Notes: generated by a model not told the origin, from the sequence alone. Positions 34,023 to 42,770 are shown, counted from the first letter of the stretch. The stretch: 64,000 nt of DNA from an uncultured Dehalococcoidia bacterium (GCA_958295715.1 OY282371.1:710133-774132); one strand, 5' to 3'. Translations and numbers: made by a program.

Positions 34023-34997
34023 TTATGCCGACGCCCCCGCGCCTGCGATAAACAACCCGCCGTCCTCCTCATCCCCCGGCTCCTCCTCAACGAGGTCCTC
34101 CAGCGACGGGGCGCCGCTCTTGGGAAGGGCCACGTCGTCCATGTCGAGGATCCCTTCAATGACGTTGACCAGGAACCAGGCGTTGGAGGCGCCCATCCCG
34201 AAGGCCTCCGGCTTTGCCCTCGCGGTGTCCCGCATAATGCCGACGCCGTCCTTGTAGGGGTCGAAGGACACTATCTTTTCCAGCCTAACCCTGAAGCCCT
34301 TGACGGCGCCCTTGAAGTAGATGTGCTTGGTGGTGACGCCCAGCAGCCCGGTGTCGGTGTGCTCCATGGAGGTGGAATCCACCGCTCGGCCCTTGAAGGT
34401 TCCCGGGCGCACGTACACGCCCTTGGCGACCTTGAAACTCATGCCCATGGAACTGCCCTGGTACTCGCGCCGCGTCACCTGCTCCCGGTACTCGACGTCT
34501 GGGAAGACCCACATCAACTCCTCGCTCTTCATCAGGTTGAAGGGCAGGCGTCCGAACTTGGCCCTCGCCGCCTTCCGGTCATACCGGGGGATGACGCCCT
34601 CGTCGACCAGGGACCTGAGCAGCGTCATCATCCTGAATAGCTCGAAGTGGCCGCTCTCGTCCAGTTCCCGCTCCCCCAGTCCGAACCGCCTGCGATACAG
34701 GTTCAGCCCCCGCTTCTCATCCGTGGATAGCGAGTGATCCTCCATGGCGGCCTCGACGGCCCCGCGCCACCCCTCCGCCAGCGTTCTGGACATCTCCGCG
34801 TCAGACAACACGATGCCGGCCGTCGCCGCGGCGTCCCTGACCCGGTCGGGGAGCGCGTCTAACCCGGCGCCGCGCAGGGCGGCGTCCACGCACAACTCCC
34901 GCATAGAGCCCAAGGCCCGCTCGTGCCTATCCGCGCACTCCTTGTGCTGCCTGCGCAGGAAGCCGGCCGACTTCCCGCAGTACCTGCAATCTCCCAC
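34023..34997 (-). CDS. Unknown protein with N-terminal zinc finger
   Basis: 324 residues. Residues 3-21 (CRYCGKSAGFLRRQHKEC) form a C-x2-C...H-x3-C zinc site. A helical middle follows, then a strand-rich domain (about 195-275: GVYVRPGTFKGRAVD...LLGVTTKHIYFKGAVKGFRVRLEKIVSFDPYKDGV) resembling a bacterial PH-like fold, and an acidic tail (ual-like EDLVEEEPGDEEDGG). Family not recognised. GGAGG is close to the ATG. It sits at the edge of the accessory island, on the strand opposite the four-gene operon, with a small membrane gene beside it. Confidence 0.7.
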   Translation of the reverse strand: MGDCRYCGKSAGFLRRQHKECADRHERALGSMRELCVDAALRGAGLDALPDRVRDAAATAGIVLSDAEMSRTLAEGWRGAVEAAMEDHSLSTDEKRGLNLYRRRFGLGERELDESGHFELFRMMTLLRSLVDEGVIPRYDRKAARAKFGRLPFNLMKSEELMWVFPDVEYREQVTRREYQGSSMGMSFKVAKGVYVRPGTFKGRAVDSTSMEHTDTGLLGVTTKHIYFKGAVKGFRVRLEKIVSFDPYKDGVGIMRDTARAKPEAFGMGASNAWFLVNVIEGILDMDDVALPKSGAPSLEDLVEEEPGDEEDGGLFIAGAGASA

Positions 34998-35041
34998 TAC
35001 TCAAAGCCTCCTAACGTGTTCAGCGCGCGCCCGGCTCCCCG

Positions 35042-35449
35042 CTACCTGCGCAGCAACCGGAGGGCGGCGGGCACAAGCAGGATTGGGAACAGGGTGTTGA
35101 GGAGTATCCAGAGGGGGCCGTAGTCCTTTTCGGGAGTGGCCCACGCGTCGCCCACCCAATTGTACACGAGGGCTATCAGGAAGGCCGACCCGAAGTAGAA
35201 GATGCAGTTCGCCTCCAGATACTCCTTGCCAACGGGGCCGATGGACCCATTCAGCTTCAGCTTTCTTTCGAATGCCACCGCTAGGGCCATGACCACGCCC
35301 ACCACCATCATCGGGTTCAGGATGGCCCATATGGTTGGCGACATTCCCGTCGACTCCGGGTCGTATATCGGGTCGGCGATGAAATGCGCCGTGACCGCCG
35401 CCGCAAGGCAGAGCATATACACCGCAGAAAGCTTCTTCAACGCATCCAC
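35042..35449 (-). CDS. Small four-helix membrane protein, unknown
   Basis: 135 residues with hydrophobic segments near 7-25, 40-62, 82-102 and 112-132, separated by charged loops (FERKLKLNGSIGP, GDAWATPEKDYGP). No family recognised. GGAGGTGA is placed before the ATG. It is divergent from the four-gene operon and 44 bases upstream of the zinc-finger gene on the same strand, so the two may be co-transcribed. Confidence 0.65.
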   Translation of the reverse strand: MDALKKLSAVYMLCLAAAVTAHFIADPIYDPESTGMSPTIWAILNPMMVVGVVMALAVAFERKLKLNGSIGPVGKEYLEANCIFYFGSAFLIALVYNWVGDAWATPEKDYGPLWILLNTLFPILLVPAALRLLRR

Positions 35450-35490
35450 AAGTCACCTCCGCGTTCTAAGATACCCCCGCCAATTCTATA

Positions 35491-35528
35491 CCAATCGCCA
35501 ACCTTCTTGCATGGTCTACAGTGAAGCC
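35491..35528 (+). repeat. First copy of duplicated promoter-region segment
   Basis: CCAATCGCCAACCTTCTTGC and the 18 bases after it match 35612-35649 at 34 of 38 positions. This copy has TACAGT where the downstream copy has the -10 hexamer TATAAT. Confidence 0.75.
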
Positions 35529-35540
35529 TTGCGGTCAGTG

Positions 35541-35613
35541 CGGAAATGGGAACCCGCCCCGTCTGCTCTGGGCGACGAATGAGCCGGGCCACGGCTCCAG
35601 CGCCCGCCGCGCC
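35541..35613 (+). pseudogene. Fragment of the SNF2 helicase gene (residues 119-143)
   Basis: 73 bases identical at 70 positions to 39112-39184 inside the helicase gene of the operon that starts just downstream. In the matching frame it still encodes GNGNPPRLLWATNEPGHGSSARRA. It lies between two copies of the operon promoter segment, as expected if a tandem duplication of the operon has collapsed. Confidence 0.85.
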
Positions 35614-35649
35614 AATCGCCAGCCTTCTTGCATAGTCTATAATGAAGCC
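35612..35649 (+). promoter_or_regulatory. Promoter segment (second copy) of the four-gene operon
   Basis: Carries a perfect TATAAT at 35638-35643, about 30 bases before the first start codon; no convincing -35 hexamer. Duplicate of 35491-35528. Confidence 0.45.
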
Positions 35650-35674
35650 GTATATTCACTGTGAGGAGTGAACC

Positions 35675-36472
35675 ATGACCACCTTTGAACGGGCTTTCAA
35701 TGATGCGGAACAGGCCGCGGCCTCGACCATAAAGTCGGCGGCGGCCCTGACCTCCCTTGCCAAGCAGATGGAGAAGGCGGCCAAAACCGGTAACATCGCC
35801 CACATTAAGCGCGCCCAGACCAGCCTCAACGAAGCCTTGAGCTCCCTTGGTCAGGAGGTGTCCAACGCCGTCCATGTCTGGCCCTTCCGTGACGATGAGG
35901 AGGAGCAGCGCCTCCGTGACGACTACGCCGCCGAACTGACCGGCGTGGCCGCTTCAAAGGGCCTCAAAATTTACGAGCAGGACTCCCGGCTCATATCCCA
36001 CCCCTCCATCGTGCGAATCATGCCGGGCGAAAGGGCCGTGAGAGTCGACAAAAAGAAAGTCCCCACCATCAGACCCTCCCACTTGACAAAGCTTCTTATA
36101 GAGAATCAGGAGAAGCCCGGTCGCTACCGTTCCAACGCCTTTCTCGAGTCCCTTTACTCCGTCTACTCAGACATCGTGACCAGAGACTCCGACAATCGTC
36201 TTATCAGAGGCGGTGAGCGCGTCGTGCCCCTTAAAAGGATATACGAGCTTTTGACCGCTCTTCCTGGCGCCAGACGTGACTATAGCGCCATGGACTTCGC
36301 TAGGGACCTGTACGTCTTGGATGACAACGGCCCTAGGTGCACGAGAAAAGGCGCCGTCGTATCATTCTCGGCCTCCACCGCCACGCGGGGTTCCAGCGGC
36401 CGATTCTCCTTCGTCGGGCCCGACGGCCAGAGCGTTGATTATTACGGCATCAAGTTTACGGCAGGCGGATAA
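35675..36472 (+). CDS. Unknown protein, first gene of candidate defence operon
   Basis: 265 residues, no recognised family. Residues 1-75 are a helical, Ala/Lys-rich segment likely to be coiled coil or a helical bundle (ASTIKSAAALTSLAKQMEKAAKTG). After an acidic linker (DDEEEQRLRDD) comes an alpha/beta region with LISHPSIVRIMPGERAVRVDKKKVPTIRPSHLTKLLIENQ, then YSAMDFARDLYVLDDNGP and a Ser/Gly-rich C-terminal beta stretch. GGAG precedes the ATG. The stop overlaps the next start by one base (TAATG), so it belongs to the operon with the ATPase and helicase genes. Confidence 0.75.
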   Translation: MTTFERAFNDAEQAAASTIKSAAALTSLAKQMEKAAKTGNIAHIKRAQTSLNEALSSLGQEVSNAVHVWPFRDDEEEQRLRDDYAAELTGVAASKGLKIYEQDSRLISHPSIVRIMPGERAVRVDKKKVPTIRPSHLTKLLIENQEKPGRYRSNAFLESLYSVYSDIVTRDSDNRLIRGGERVVPLKRIYELLTALPGARRDYSAMDFARDLYVLDDNGPRCTRKGAVVSFSASTATRGSSGRFSFVGPDGQSVDYYGIKFTAGG

Positions 36473-37428
36473 TGTCGGACACCATACCTATTCAAGACTG
36501 GTTGCAAATCATTGACAGGGAATACCTGTCCACCTTCATCAAGGATGGCGGCGCGTCGGTAAAGTTTGCCGTCACCCCTGATCCGCTGAAATCCAACTTG
36601 GACGCGGAAGTGAGCGGCTATTGCCAGAGGATGGACTACCGCTTCGTGAAGCTGGATGCCGTGACAATCAGGGTCCACATGCCCCAGGATATCTTCTTCG
36701 GCCTAGCCCGGCAGATTGACTGGCGGTTGCTCGCCCGCCGTATGATAATGAAGCTGGCTGCCCGTGGAAGTTATACGTTGGAAGGTGTGGATCCAGCCGC
36801 TTGTGGCAATATCTTCGACGCTATCGCTAAAGCCAACGACCTGGAACCGGATTCGGTTCTCAGGGAAATCCGACCTAACATAGAAAATGCTATCCTCAAA
36901 GACACCCAGATGGCCAGGGACTTCCGAGTAGCCATGAGTCACCTCTGTTGGCTGGAGAATACCCATGAAGACGGCCATTATCAAGGGGAACCCATTCTCG
37001 ACTGGCTTACCGGCGTCAACACCCGGATAAGCAACGTCAGATCCTTCTCCATCTATACGCCCATCAACCGCGCCACCGCGAGATACTTCATTGAGTCGGC
37101 CCTGTACTGGGTCCGCCACGCGGGATACCCTGGAACGGTTATACTTCTAGATAACTCCCGCGTCACCGTTGCCCGTAACCCCAAGGACGGGCTGAGATTT
37201 TACACAAGACCCACGGCCATGGACCACTATGAGTTGTTGCGTGAATTTATAGACGACCTGGACCGGCTGGCGGGAATGCTGCTTGTGGTGGTTACAAATC
37301 AGGATTTCGCTGAGGAAAACAAACCCAGGAGCTATAGGATCTACCAAGCCCTTCGCTACAGGATAATGAACGACGTTAGAGATAGGAACCGGGTCAATCC
37401 CATCGCATCGCTGGTTGGGCTGGAGTAA
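36472..37428 (+). CDS. Probable BrxD-related protein with degenerate P-loop
   Basis: 318 residues. The start WLQIIDREYLSTFIKDGGASVKFAVTPDP resembles the beginning of BrxD/DUF2791-type ATPases, where the GG-x-KF strand leads into a GxGSGKTH loop; here that loop reads AVTPDPLKSN, without Gly-Lys-Thr. Later GYPGTVILLDNSRV is placed like Walker B but lacks the DE pair. I infer an inactive ATPase-fold partner for the next protein; the family relation is from memory of motif layout, not a search. Coupled by one-base overlap to the previous gene. Confidence 0.6.
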   Translation: MSDTIPIQDWLQIIDREYLSTFIKDGGASVKFAVTPDPLKSNLDAEVSGYCQRMDYRFVKLDAVTIRVHMPQDIFFGLARQIDWRLLARRMIMKLAARGSYTLEGVDPAACGNIFDAIAKANDLEPDSVLREIRPNIENAILKDTQMARDFRVAMSHLCWLENTHEDGHYQGEPILDWLTGVNTRISNVRSFSIYTPINRATARYFIESALYWVRHAGYPGTVILLDNSRVTVARNPKDGLRFYTRPTAMDHYELLREFIDDLDRLAGMLLVVVTNQDFAEENKPRSYRIYQALRYRIMNDVRDRNRVNPIASLVGLE

Positions 37429-37443
37429 GGAGGGACTTGTTTG

Positions 37444-38730
37444 ATGGGGCCTCACACTGATATAGACCTGGTCTCCCGTCGCGCCATAGAAGCCCTGCGC
37501 AGTGGCGTGCCCAACAGGGATGCGGTCAAGATTCTTGGTTGCAACCAGCCCCAGGCGGAAGAACGGTTCGATAAGATGTTGGCTCTGGCAACGGACGTGG
37601 ACAACCCGCCGGGCGACGCTCTGGGGATGCTGGTCACTGGCGGCTTCGGGACTGGCAAGTCCCATCTGCTCACCTATTTGGAAGACAAAGCCCTCTCTGA
37701 AGGGTTCGTTTGCAGCAGGGTGACCATCAGCAAGGAAACGCCTCTCTACGACCTAGGCAAGGTCTTCAAGTCGGCGGTGGAGAACGGGCAGGTCCCTGGC
37801 CGCAGAGGCCAGATGATGGAAGAGCTTGGACAGGTTATGGAAAAGTCCCAGCGTTACCCCGGGTTCTTCGCGTGGGCCAACGGAGCGGCTTCCGATGGCC
37901 TGCTCAACCAGATATTTCCCGCCACCTTGAGCGTCCATGAATACTCGAGGGACCTTGAACTCAATACTGAGTTGGAGCGCTTTTGGGGTGGAGATAGGAT
38001 AAAGGTCAAGACAGTCAAGGATGGCCTCAGACAGATAGGGCAGCTCCTGAACTACACCTTTCGCGCCCCCAAGGCCGCGGACCTGCCTCCCCAGCGCCTG
38101 CGGTTCGTCACCGAACTTATCAAGGGCGCCGGCTATAACGGTTGGGTTGTGCTTCTCGACGAGATAGAGTTGGTCAGCCACTACACGCTGTTGCAGCGCG
38201 GCAGGTCTTACGCGGAGTTGGCCCGGTGGATGGGCCAGACTTTTAGCGAAGTCTATCCGGGCCTCGTTGTCGTTGGCGCCGTTACCGATGACTTCGCTTC
38301 AGCCGTCATTAGCCCGGACGGTCAGAAGAAGGACGAGGATAACATCGTGCACAAAATGGTGAGTACCGCGAGGTACCGTGCTATAGCCCCGCAAGCCAAG
38401 ACGGGAATGCAGCTTCTGGTGGGGGAATGCCAACCCTTGGGCGCTCCCAGCGACGACGACGTGAGGGATGTCTTGGAAATGCTGCGCCAGATTTATACTG
38501 AAGCCTATTCATGGCCGGCCCAATCCACTCAAATCAAGACCAGCGGCGTAGGTTATGAGAGAACGATGCGTTACAAGGTGCGCGCCGCCGTCAACGAGTG
38601 GGACCTGCTGCGACTATACCCCGGATTCCGCCCCGAGCCCGTCAGCACCGAATTTCTCCATAATTATGAAGAAGATTCTGCCTTGGAGGGAGATCCCAAG
38701 GATGATGACGCCTCCACCGACGCCCGGTAG
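37444..38730 (+). CDS. BrxD-like P-loop ATPase (DUF2791-type)
   Basis: About 428 residues. Walker A is GGFGTGKSH (about 66-74) and Walker B LLDEIEL (about 240), followed by RGRSYAELARWMG and KVRAAVNEWDLLRLYPGFRP. This matches the BrxD ATP-binding proteins of BREX types that pair with a helicase, but none of the other BREX genes (pglZ, pglX, brxC, brxL) is present. GGAGG lies ten bases before ATG 37444; a TTG one codon earlier is possible. Third gene of the operon. Confidence 0.8.
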   Translation: MGPHTDIDLVSRRAIEALRSGVPNRDAVKILGCNQPQAEERFDKMLALATDVDNPPGDALGMLVTGGFGTGKSHLLTYLEDKALSEGFVCSRVTISKETPLYDLGKVFKSAVENGQVPGRRGQMMEELGQVMEKSQRYPGFFAWANGAASDGLLNQIFPATLSVHEYSRDLELNTELERFWGGDRIKVKTVKDGLRQIGQLLNYTFRAPKAADLPPQRLRFVTELIKGAGYNGWVVLLDEIELVSHYTLLQRGRSYAELARWMGQTFSEVYPGLVVVGAVTDDFASAVISPDGQKKDEDNIVHKMVSTARYRAIAPQAKTGMQLLVGECQPLGAPSDDDVRDVLEMLRQIYTEAYSWPAQSTQIKTSGVGYERTMRYKVRAAVNEWDLLRLYPGFRPEPVSTEFLHNYEEDSALEGDPKDDDASTDAR

Positions 38731-38755
38731 CCGCCGTCGCCTCAAGGACTTGTGA

Positions 38756-40849
38756 ATGCCCATTCCCTTCCAGGACCTGTCTGAGAACGACCATGCCGAC
38801 GCCGTTGCATGGCTGCGCCTCATCAGAGAGGAAGGCGGCGGCGGGGTCAGGGCGGCCCTCTTTCACACCTCCATCCAAGGTCAACCCCTGGCCTTCTCTT
38901 TCACCCGAGCAGAGACCCCACGCCCTTATTCCACCCAGCCGGATAACGCCGACGCCTTCCGGACAACCCTAGCCAAGTCCCTGTTTCAAGCGGCCGCCCT
39001 GTCGCCGGCCCTCATCCTCTCCCTAGCCGAAGAAATGCCCCATCCAGCGTTCGCCGGACATCTGCGGCTGGGCATACCTCTGTGTCGCGTCAAGGGGGCA
39101 AGTCCCCCATTCGGAAACGGGAACCCGCCACGTCTGCTCTGGGCGACGAATGAGCCGGGCTACGGCTCCAGCGCCCGCCGCGCCCTTGACCGGATAATGG
39201 AAGGCGTCAGTCCCTTCGAGCCCTTTGAGCGCGTCGCGAAAGCCCTATCCGAAGCCTTCGCCGACCAGAGAGCACTGGCCTTGACCTCCGTTCCCGGCAT
39301 GACCACCGTGGTCAGCCTAGACTCGCCCGGTGAACGCGCCGAGCATCCGGCGGACTCTACTATGGAGGCCGGCGGAGGGCCAGGAGCGTCAACGCGGGAG
39401 GAACGCCTTCCTCCCGGACTGGCAAACCGCTTGTGGGCGGCGCTGTCGGCTCCCGGCCACGCCGGAGCCAGGAGGCGGGACTTCCAACTGGAGTGGCCCG
39501 GCACCCTGATGCCCTTCCAACTGGACGGCGTCCAAGCCCTCCTTGAAAGGGATAGGCTGCTTCTGGCCGATGACATGGGCTTGGGGAAAACCCTTCAAGC
39601 CATTGCCGCCCTGCGGATTCTGCGGAAGCGGCGCGCCATCAGGTCGTGCCTGGTGGTGGCCCCGGCCAGCCTCTTGGACCAGTGGCGGCGGGAAATCGCC
39701 AAGTGGGGGCCGGAACTATCCGCCATCATCATCCGAGGGTCGAGCTCCGACCGGGCATGGCAGTGGGCCGCGGCGGTTGACATAACCCTTGTCAGCTACG
39801 ACACCCTCCGCTCCGACTTCGGCGCCAACGCCCAGTCACCGGTGCGGCGGAAGATCTGGGACGTGGTTGTCGCCGACGAAGCCCAGCGGGTTAAGAACCG
39901 CAACGACACCAGCCAATCCCTCAAAGGTCTGCAACGGCTCCGCTCGTGGGCCCTGACCGGCACGCCCATTGAGAACCGCGAAGAGGAGTTGGCCTCAATT
40001 CTGGAGTTCGTCGACCATAACGGGCAGGGGCCACGCAAAGGCTTCTCCTCAATCCCGGCCCTTTTGGAGCGACACCGGGAGTTGCAACTCCGGCGCAAGA
40101 AGGGCGACGTGCTGGCAGACCTTCCACCCAAGCAAACAACCAAGCTCACCCTTGAGCTACACGCCAATCAGCGCAGCAGCTACGATAAGGCCGAGAATGA
40201 TGGCGTTGTCTATCTGAAGTCACTTGGGGCCGAGGTTAAGGTCCGGCACATCCTTGAGCTAATCTCCCGGCTGAAGCAGATATGCAACGCGGACCCCAAG
40301 ACGGGCGAGTCCAGCAAGCTGGCCGACATTAGGGAGCGGCTTGAGCGCCTGATAGCCCAGGGGCACAGGGCGCTGGTATTTTCCCAGTACGTCCGCGACA
40401 CCTCAGGCGTGGCCGCCGCCGCCAACTACCTGCGGGAATTCAACCCGCTCACCATTACGGGAGAGACCCCGCTAGAAGAGCGGGCCGCCGTTATCGACCG
40501 GTTCAAGACTCGGAAGGAACACGGGGCGCTGGTGCTGTCCCTGCGCGCCGGCGGCCTCGGGCTGAACCTGCAAGAGGCCTCATACGTCTTTCACCTTGAC
40601 CGTTGGTGGAACCCCGCCGTGGAGCGGCAGGCGGAAGACAGGACCCACCGGATTGGCCAAACGGTGAAGGTCAACGTTATTAAGTACGCCTGCGCCGATA
40701 CCATTGAGGAGCGGATAGACCGGGCGTTGGAGCGCAAGCAGGGCATCTTTGACCGGCTGATAGACGACGTGTCGTTGGACCTGTCGACTCAGCTGGACCG
40801 GCAGGAGTTGCTGAGCCTCTTTGGCCTCGGCGATGACGGGGTGGCGTAG
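38756..40849 (+). CDS. SNF2-family helicase with novel N-terminal region
   Basis: 697 residues. The ATPase core begins near 245: LMPFQLDGVQALLE, Walker A DMGLGKT (273-279), motif II VVADEAQRVKN, motif III ALTGTPIENR, then LVFSQYVRD, SLRAGGLGLNLQEASYVFHLDRWWNPAVERQAEDRTHRIGQ. SNF2 proteins translocate on duplex DNA. Residues 1-240 match nothing I know. Residues 119-143 are the part copied upstream of the operon. It ends 62 bases before the truncated first CRISPR repeat. Confidence 0.9.
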   Translation: MPIPFQDLSENDHADAVAWLRLIREEGGGGVRAALFHTSIQGQPLAFSFTRAETPRPYSTQPDNADAFRTTLAKSLFQAAALSPALILSLAEEMPHPAFAGHLRLGIPLCRVKGASPPFGNGNPPRLLWATNEPGYGSSARRALDRIMEGVSPFEPFERVAKALSEAFADQRALALTSVPGMTTVVSLDSPGERAEHPADSTMEAGGGPGASTREERLPPGLANRLWAALSAPGHAGARRRDFQLEWPGTLMPFQLDGVQALLERDRLLLADDMGLGKTLQAIAALRILRKRRAIRSCLVVAPASLLDQWRREIAKWGPELSAIIIRGSSSDRAWQWAAAVDITLVSYDTLRSDFGANAQSPVRRKIWDVVVADEAQRVKNRNDTSQSLKGLQRLRSWALTGTPIENREEELASILEFVDHNGQGPRKGFSSIPALLERHRELQLRRKKGDVLADLPPKQTTKLTLELHANQRSSYDKAENDGVVYLKSLGAEVKVRHILELISRLKQICNADPKTGESSKLADIRERLERLIAQGHRALVFSQYVRDTSGVAAAANYLREFNPLTITGETPLEERAAVIDRFKTRKEHGALVLSLRAGGLGLNLQEASYVFHLDRWWNPAVERQAEDRTHRIGQTVKVNVIKYACADTIEERIDRALERKQGIFDRLIDDVSLDLSTQLDRQELLSLFGLGDDGVA
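39112..39184 (+). repeat. Source copy of the 73-bp helicase-gene fragment
   Basis: In-frame coding segment of the SNF2 gene that recurs upstream of the operon at 35541-35613 with three differences. Confidence 0.85.
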
Positions 40850-40911
40850 CGGCAAGGGGATTCCTTGGCGTGGCGGCAAGGCGCAGACGCCTCGGAGGAC
40901 GGCGGCTGGAG

Positions 40912-40923
40912 AGCCACGGATAC
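40912..40923 (-). repeat. Truncated CRISPR repeat at the distal end of the array
   Basis: AGCCACGGATAC, the last 12 bases (plus-strand sense) of the repeat, followed by a 32-base spacer-length gap (40924-40955) before the first full repeat. The rest of this repeat is missing. Confidence 0.65.
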
Positions 40924-40955
40924 TTGGGCGTTGATGTTCCACGGGTTGGACGTCC

Positions 40956-42770
40956 GCTTCAATGGGGCCGTGACTCTTCAGCCACGGATACTCGCAACAG
41001 CCGTAGGCAACTTCATGCAGACCAATAGGCTTCAATGGGGCCGTGACTCTTCAGCCACGGATACGCGACCCTCAGGCCGCCGGCCTGTGGGCCTATGGTA
41101 TGTCGCTTCAATGGGGCCGTGACTCTTCAGCCACGGATACTGGCGGCGGACATAATGGCGGAGAACCCGCGCATGGGGCTTCAATGGGGCCGTGACCCTT
41201 CAGCCACGGATACAAGTTGCACCTACCGCCCTGACGAGGCCGGGTGGCTCCTGGCCGGCTTCAATGGGGCCGTGACTCTTCAGCCACGGATACGAGGGTC
41301 GTGGTAGCCGAGTATGACACGGCGAACCTCCAACTTCAATGAGGCCGTAGCCTCTTCAGCCAAGGATACGCAGCCGGCAACATAGCCGGAGTAAGCAAGA
41401 AAACAATGCTTCAATGGGGCCGTGGGTTTTAAGCCACGGATACGATGATAATATCCTCAACAGTCTCTCCTGGAACTAGTAAGCTTCAATGGGGCCGTGA
41501 CTCCTCAGCCACGGATACGCCGCCAGACAAAGAGGGCGCGGCAATCCACAGTCAGGCTTCAATGGGGCCGTGACTCTTCAGCCACGGATACTGCATGAAG
41601 AGCCTAGGCAACTTGAAGCCCCCAATCTGCTTCAATGAGGCCGTAGCCTCTTCAACCACGGAGACGCGGGCAACGGCGTCAACACCGGCCGAATCCTCTG
41701 CGTGCTTCAATGGGGCCGTGACTCTTCAGCCACGGATACGCGGGTCGTGGTGGCCGAGTATGACACGGCGAACCTCCAACTTCAATGGGGCCGTGGCTCT
41801 TCAGCCACGGATACCTCGCGACTGTGGCCGGCTTCCTCGCCGCCGAGCAGGGGCTTCAATGGGGCCGTGACTTCTCAGCCACGGATACTCGCTGGGTACT
41901 GGTCTCTCTTACTGGCATGGTCTAGTGCTTCAATGGGGCCGTAACTTTTCAGCCACGGATACGCGGGTCGTGGTAGCCGAGTATGACACGGCGAACCTCC
42001 AACTTCAATGAGTCCGTAGCCTCTTCAGCCACGGATACTGGGCAGCGTGATGGACGCCCTCCAGGGGGTAGTCTGGCTTCAATGGGGCCGTGACTCTTCA
42101 GCCACGGATACGTGTCAACTCCAACAACACGTTTACCGTGCACGGCTAGCTTCAATGGGGCCGTGACTCTTCAGCCACGGATACGAGGACTCGCGCATGA
42201 AACTCGAGCTGAACCTTTACGCGCTTCAATGGGGCCTTGGCTCTTCAGCCACGGATACATCAGGCTTGGAATGAGGATGATACTGTCTTTATGGTGCTTC
42301 AATGGGGCCGTGACTCTTCAGCCACGGATACCCTTAATCAAGGAACATAAGCAACGCAACGATACCCTATGCTTCAATGGGGCCGTGACCCTTCAGCCAC
42401 GGATACTCGCTAGATGACGCGACACTCTCAAGCCAAGTAGGGGCACTTCAATGGGGCCGTGACTCTTCAGCCACGGATACATCATACAGGGCTTCACCCA
42501 CAACTTCGAGGCCACGCTTCAATGGGGCCGTGACTCTTCAGCCACGGATACTGACGGAACGAGTCTGATTTTCCTGGACGGCTTGACGCTTCAATGGGGC
42601 CGTGACTCTTCAGCCACGGATACGGCGCACACGGCTATCGCCTGGATTCTTGAGCAGCTGATGCTTCAATGGGGCCGTGGGTTTTAAGCCACGGATACCA
42701 GCAAAGGGAGAAAGATACGGAGGGTTTTAAATGAGCTTCAATGGGGCCGTGACTCTTCAGCCACGGATAC
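40956..42770 (-). CRISPR. CRISPR array, 25 repeats, type I-G associated
   Basis: Twenty-five repeats and 24 spacers of 35-44 bases. The plus-strand consensus repeat is 36 bases, from GCTTCAATGGGGCCGTGACT to CTTCAGCCACGGATAC. On the minus strand it starts GTATCCGTGGCTGAAG and ends ATTGAAGC, the usual type I 5' handle, so crRNAs are probably made from the minus strand, as are the cas genes. CCGTGACT/AGCCACGG can form a hairpin. Three repeats (41333, 41629, 42002) are a 37-base variant with GAGGCCGTAGCC or GAGTCCGTAGCC; two (41408, 42663) share CCGTGGGTTTTAAGCC. Spacers at 41294, 41740 and 41963 are near-identical. Confidence 0.98.

Noticed and set aside
37441-40849. A complete BREX system
   Set aside because: Only the BrxD-like ATPase matches; PglZ, PglX/methylase, BrxC and BrxL are absent and the helicase is SNF2-type, not the Lhr-type BrxHI.
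40850-40955. CRISPR leader on the left side of the array
   Set aside because: The sequence is GC-rich, contains a truncated repeat and lies at the 5' end of the strand opposite the inferred crRNA strand; the ATTGAAGC handle places transcription on the minus strand.
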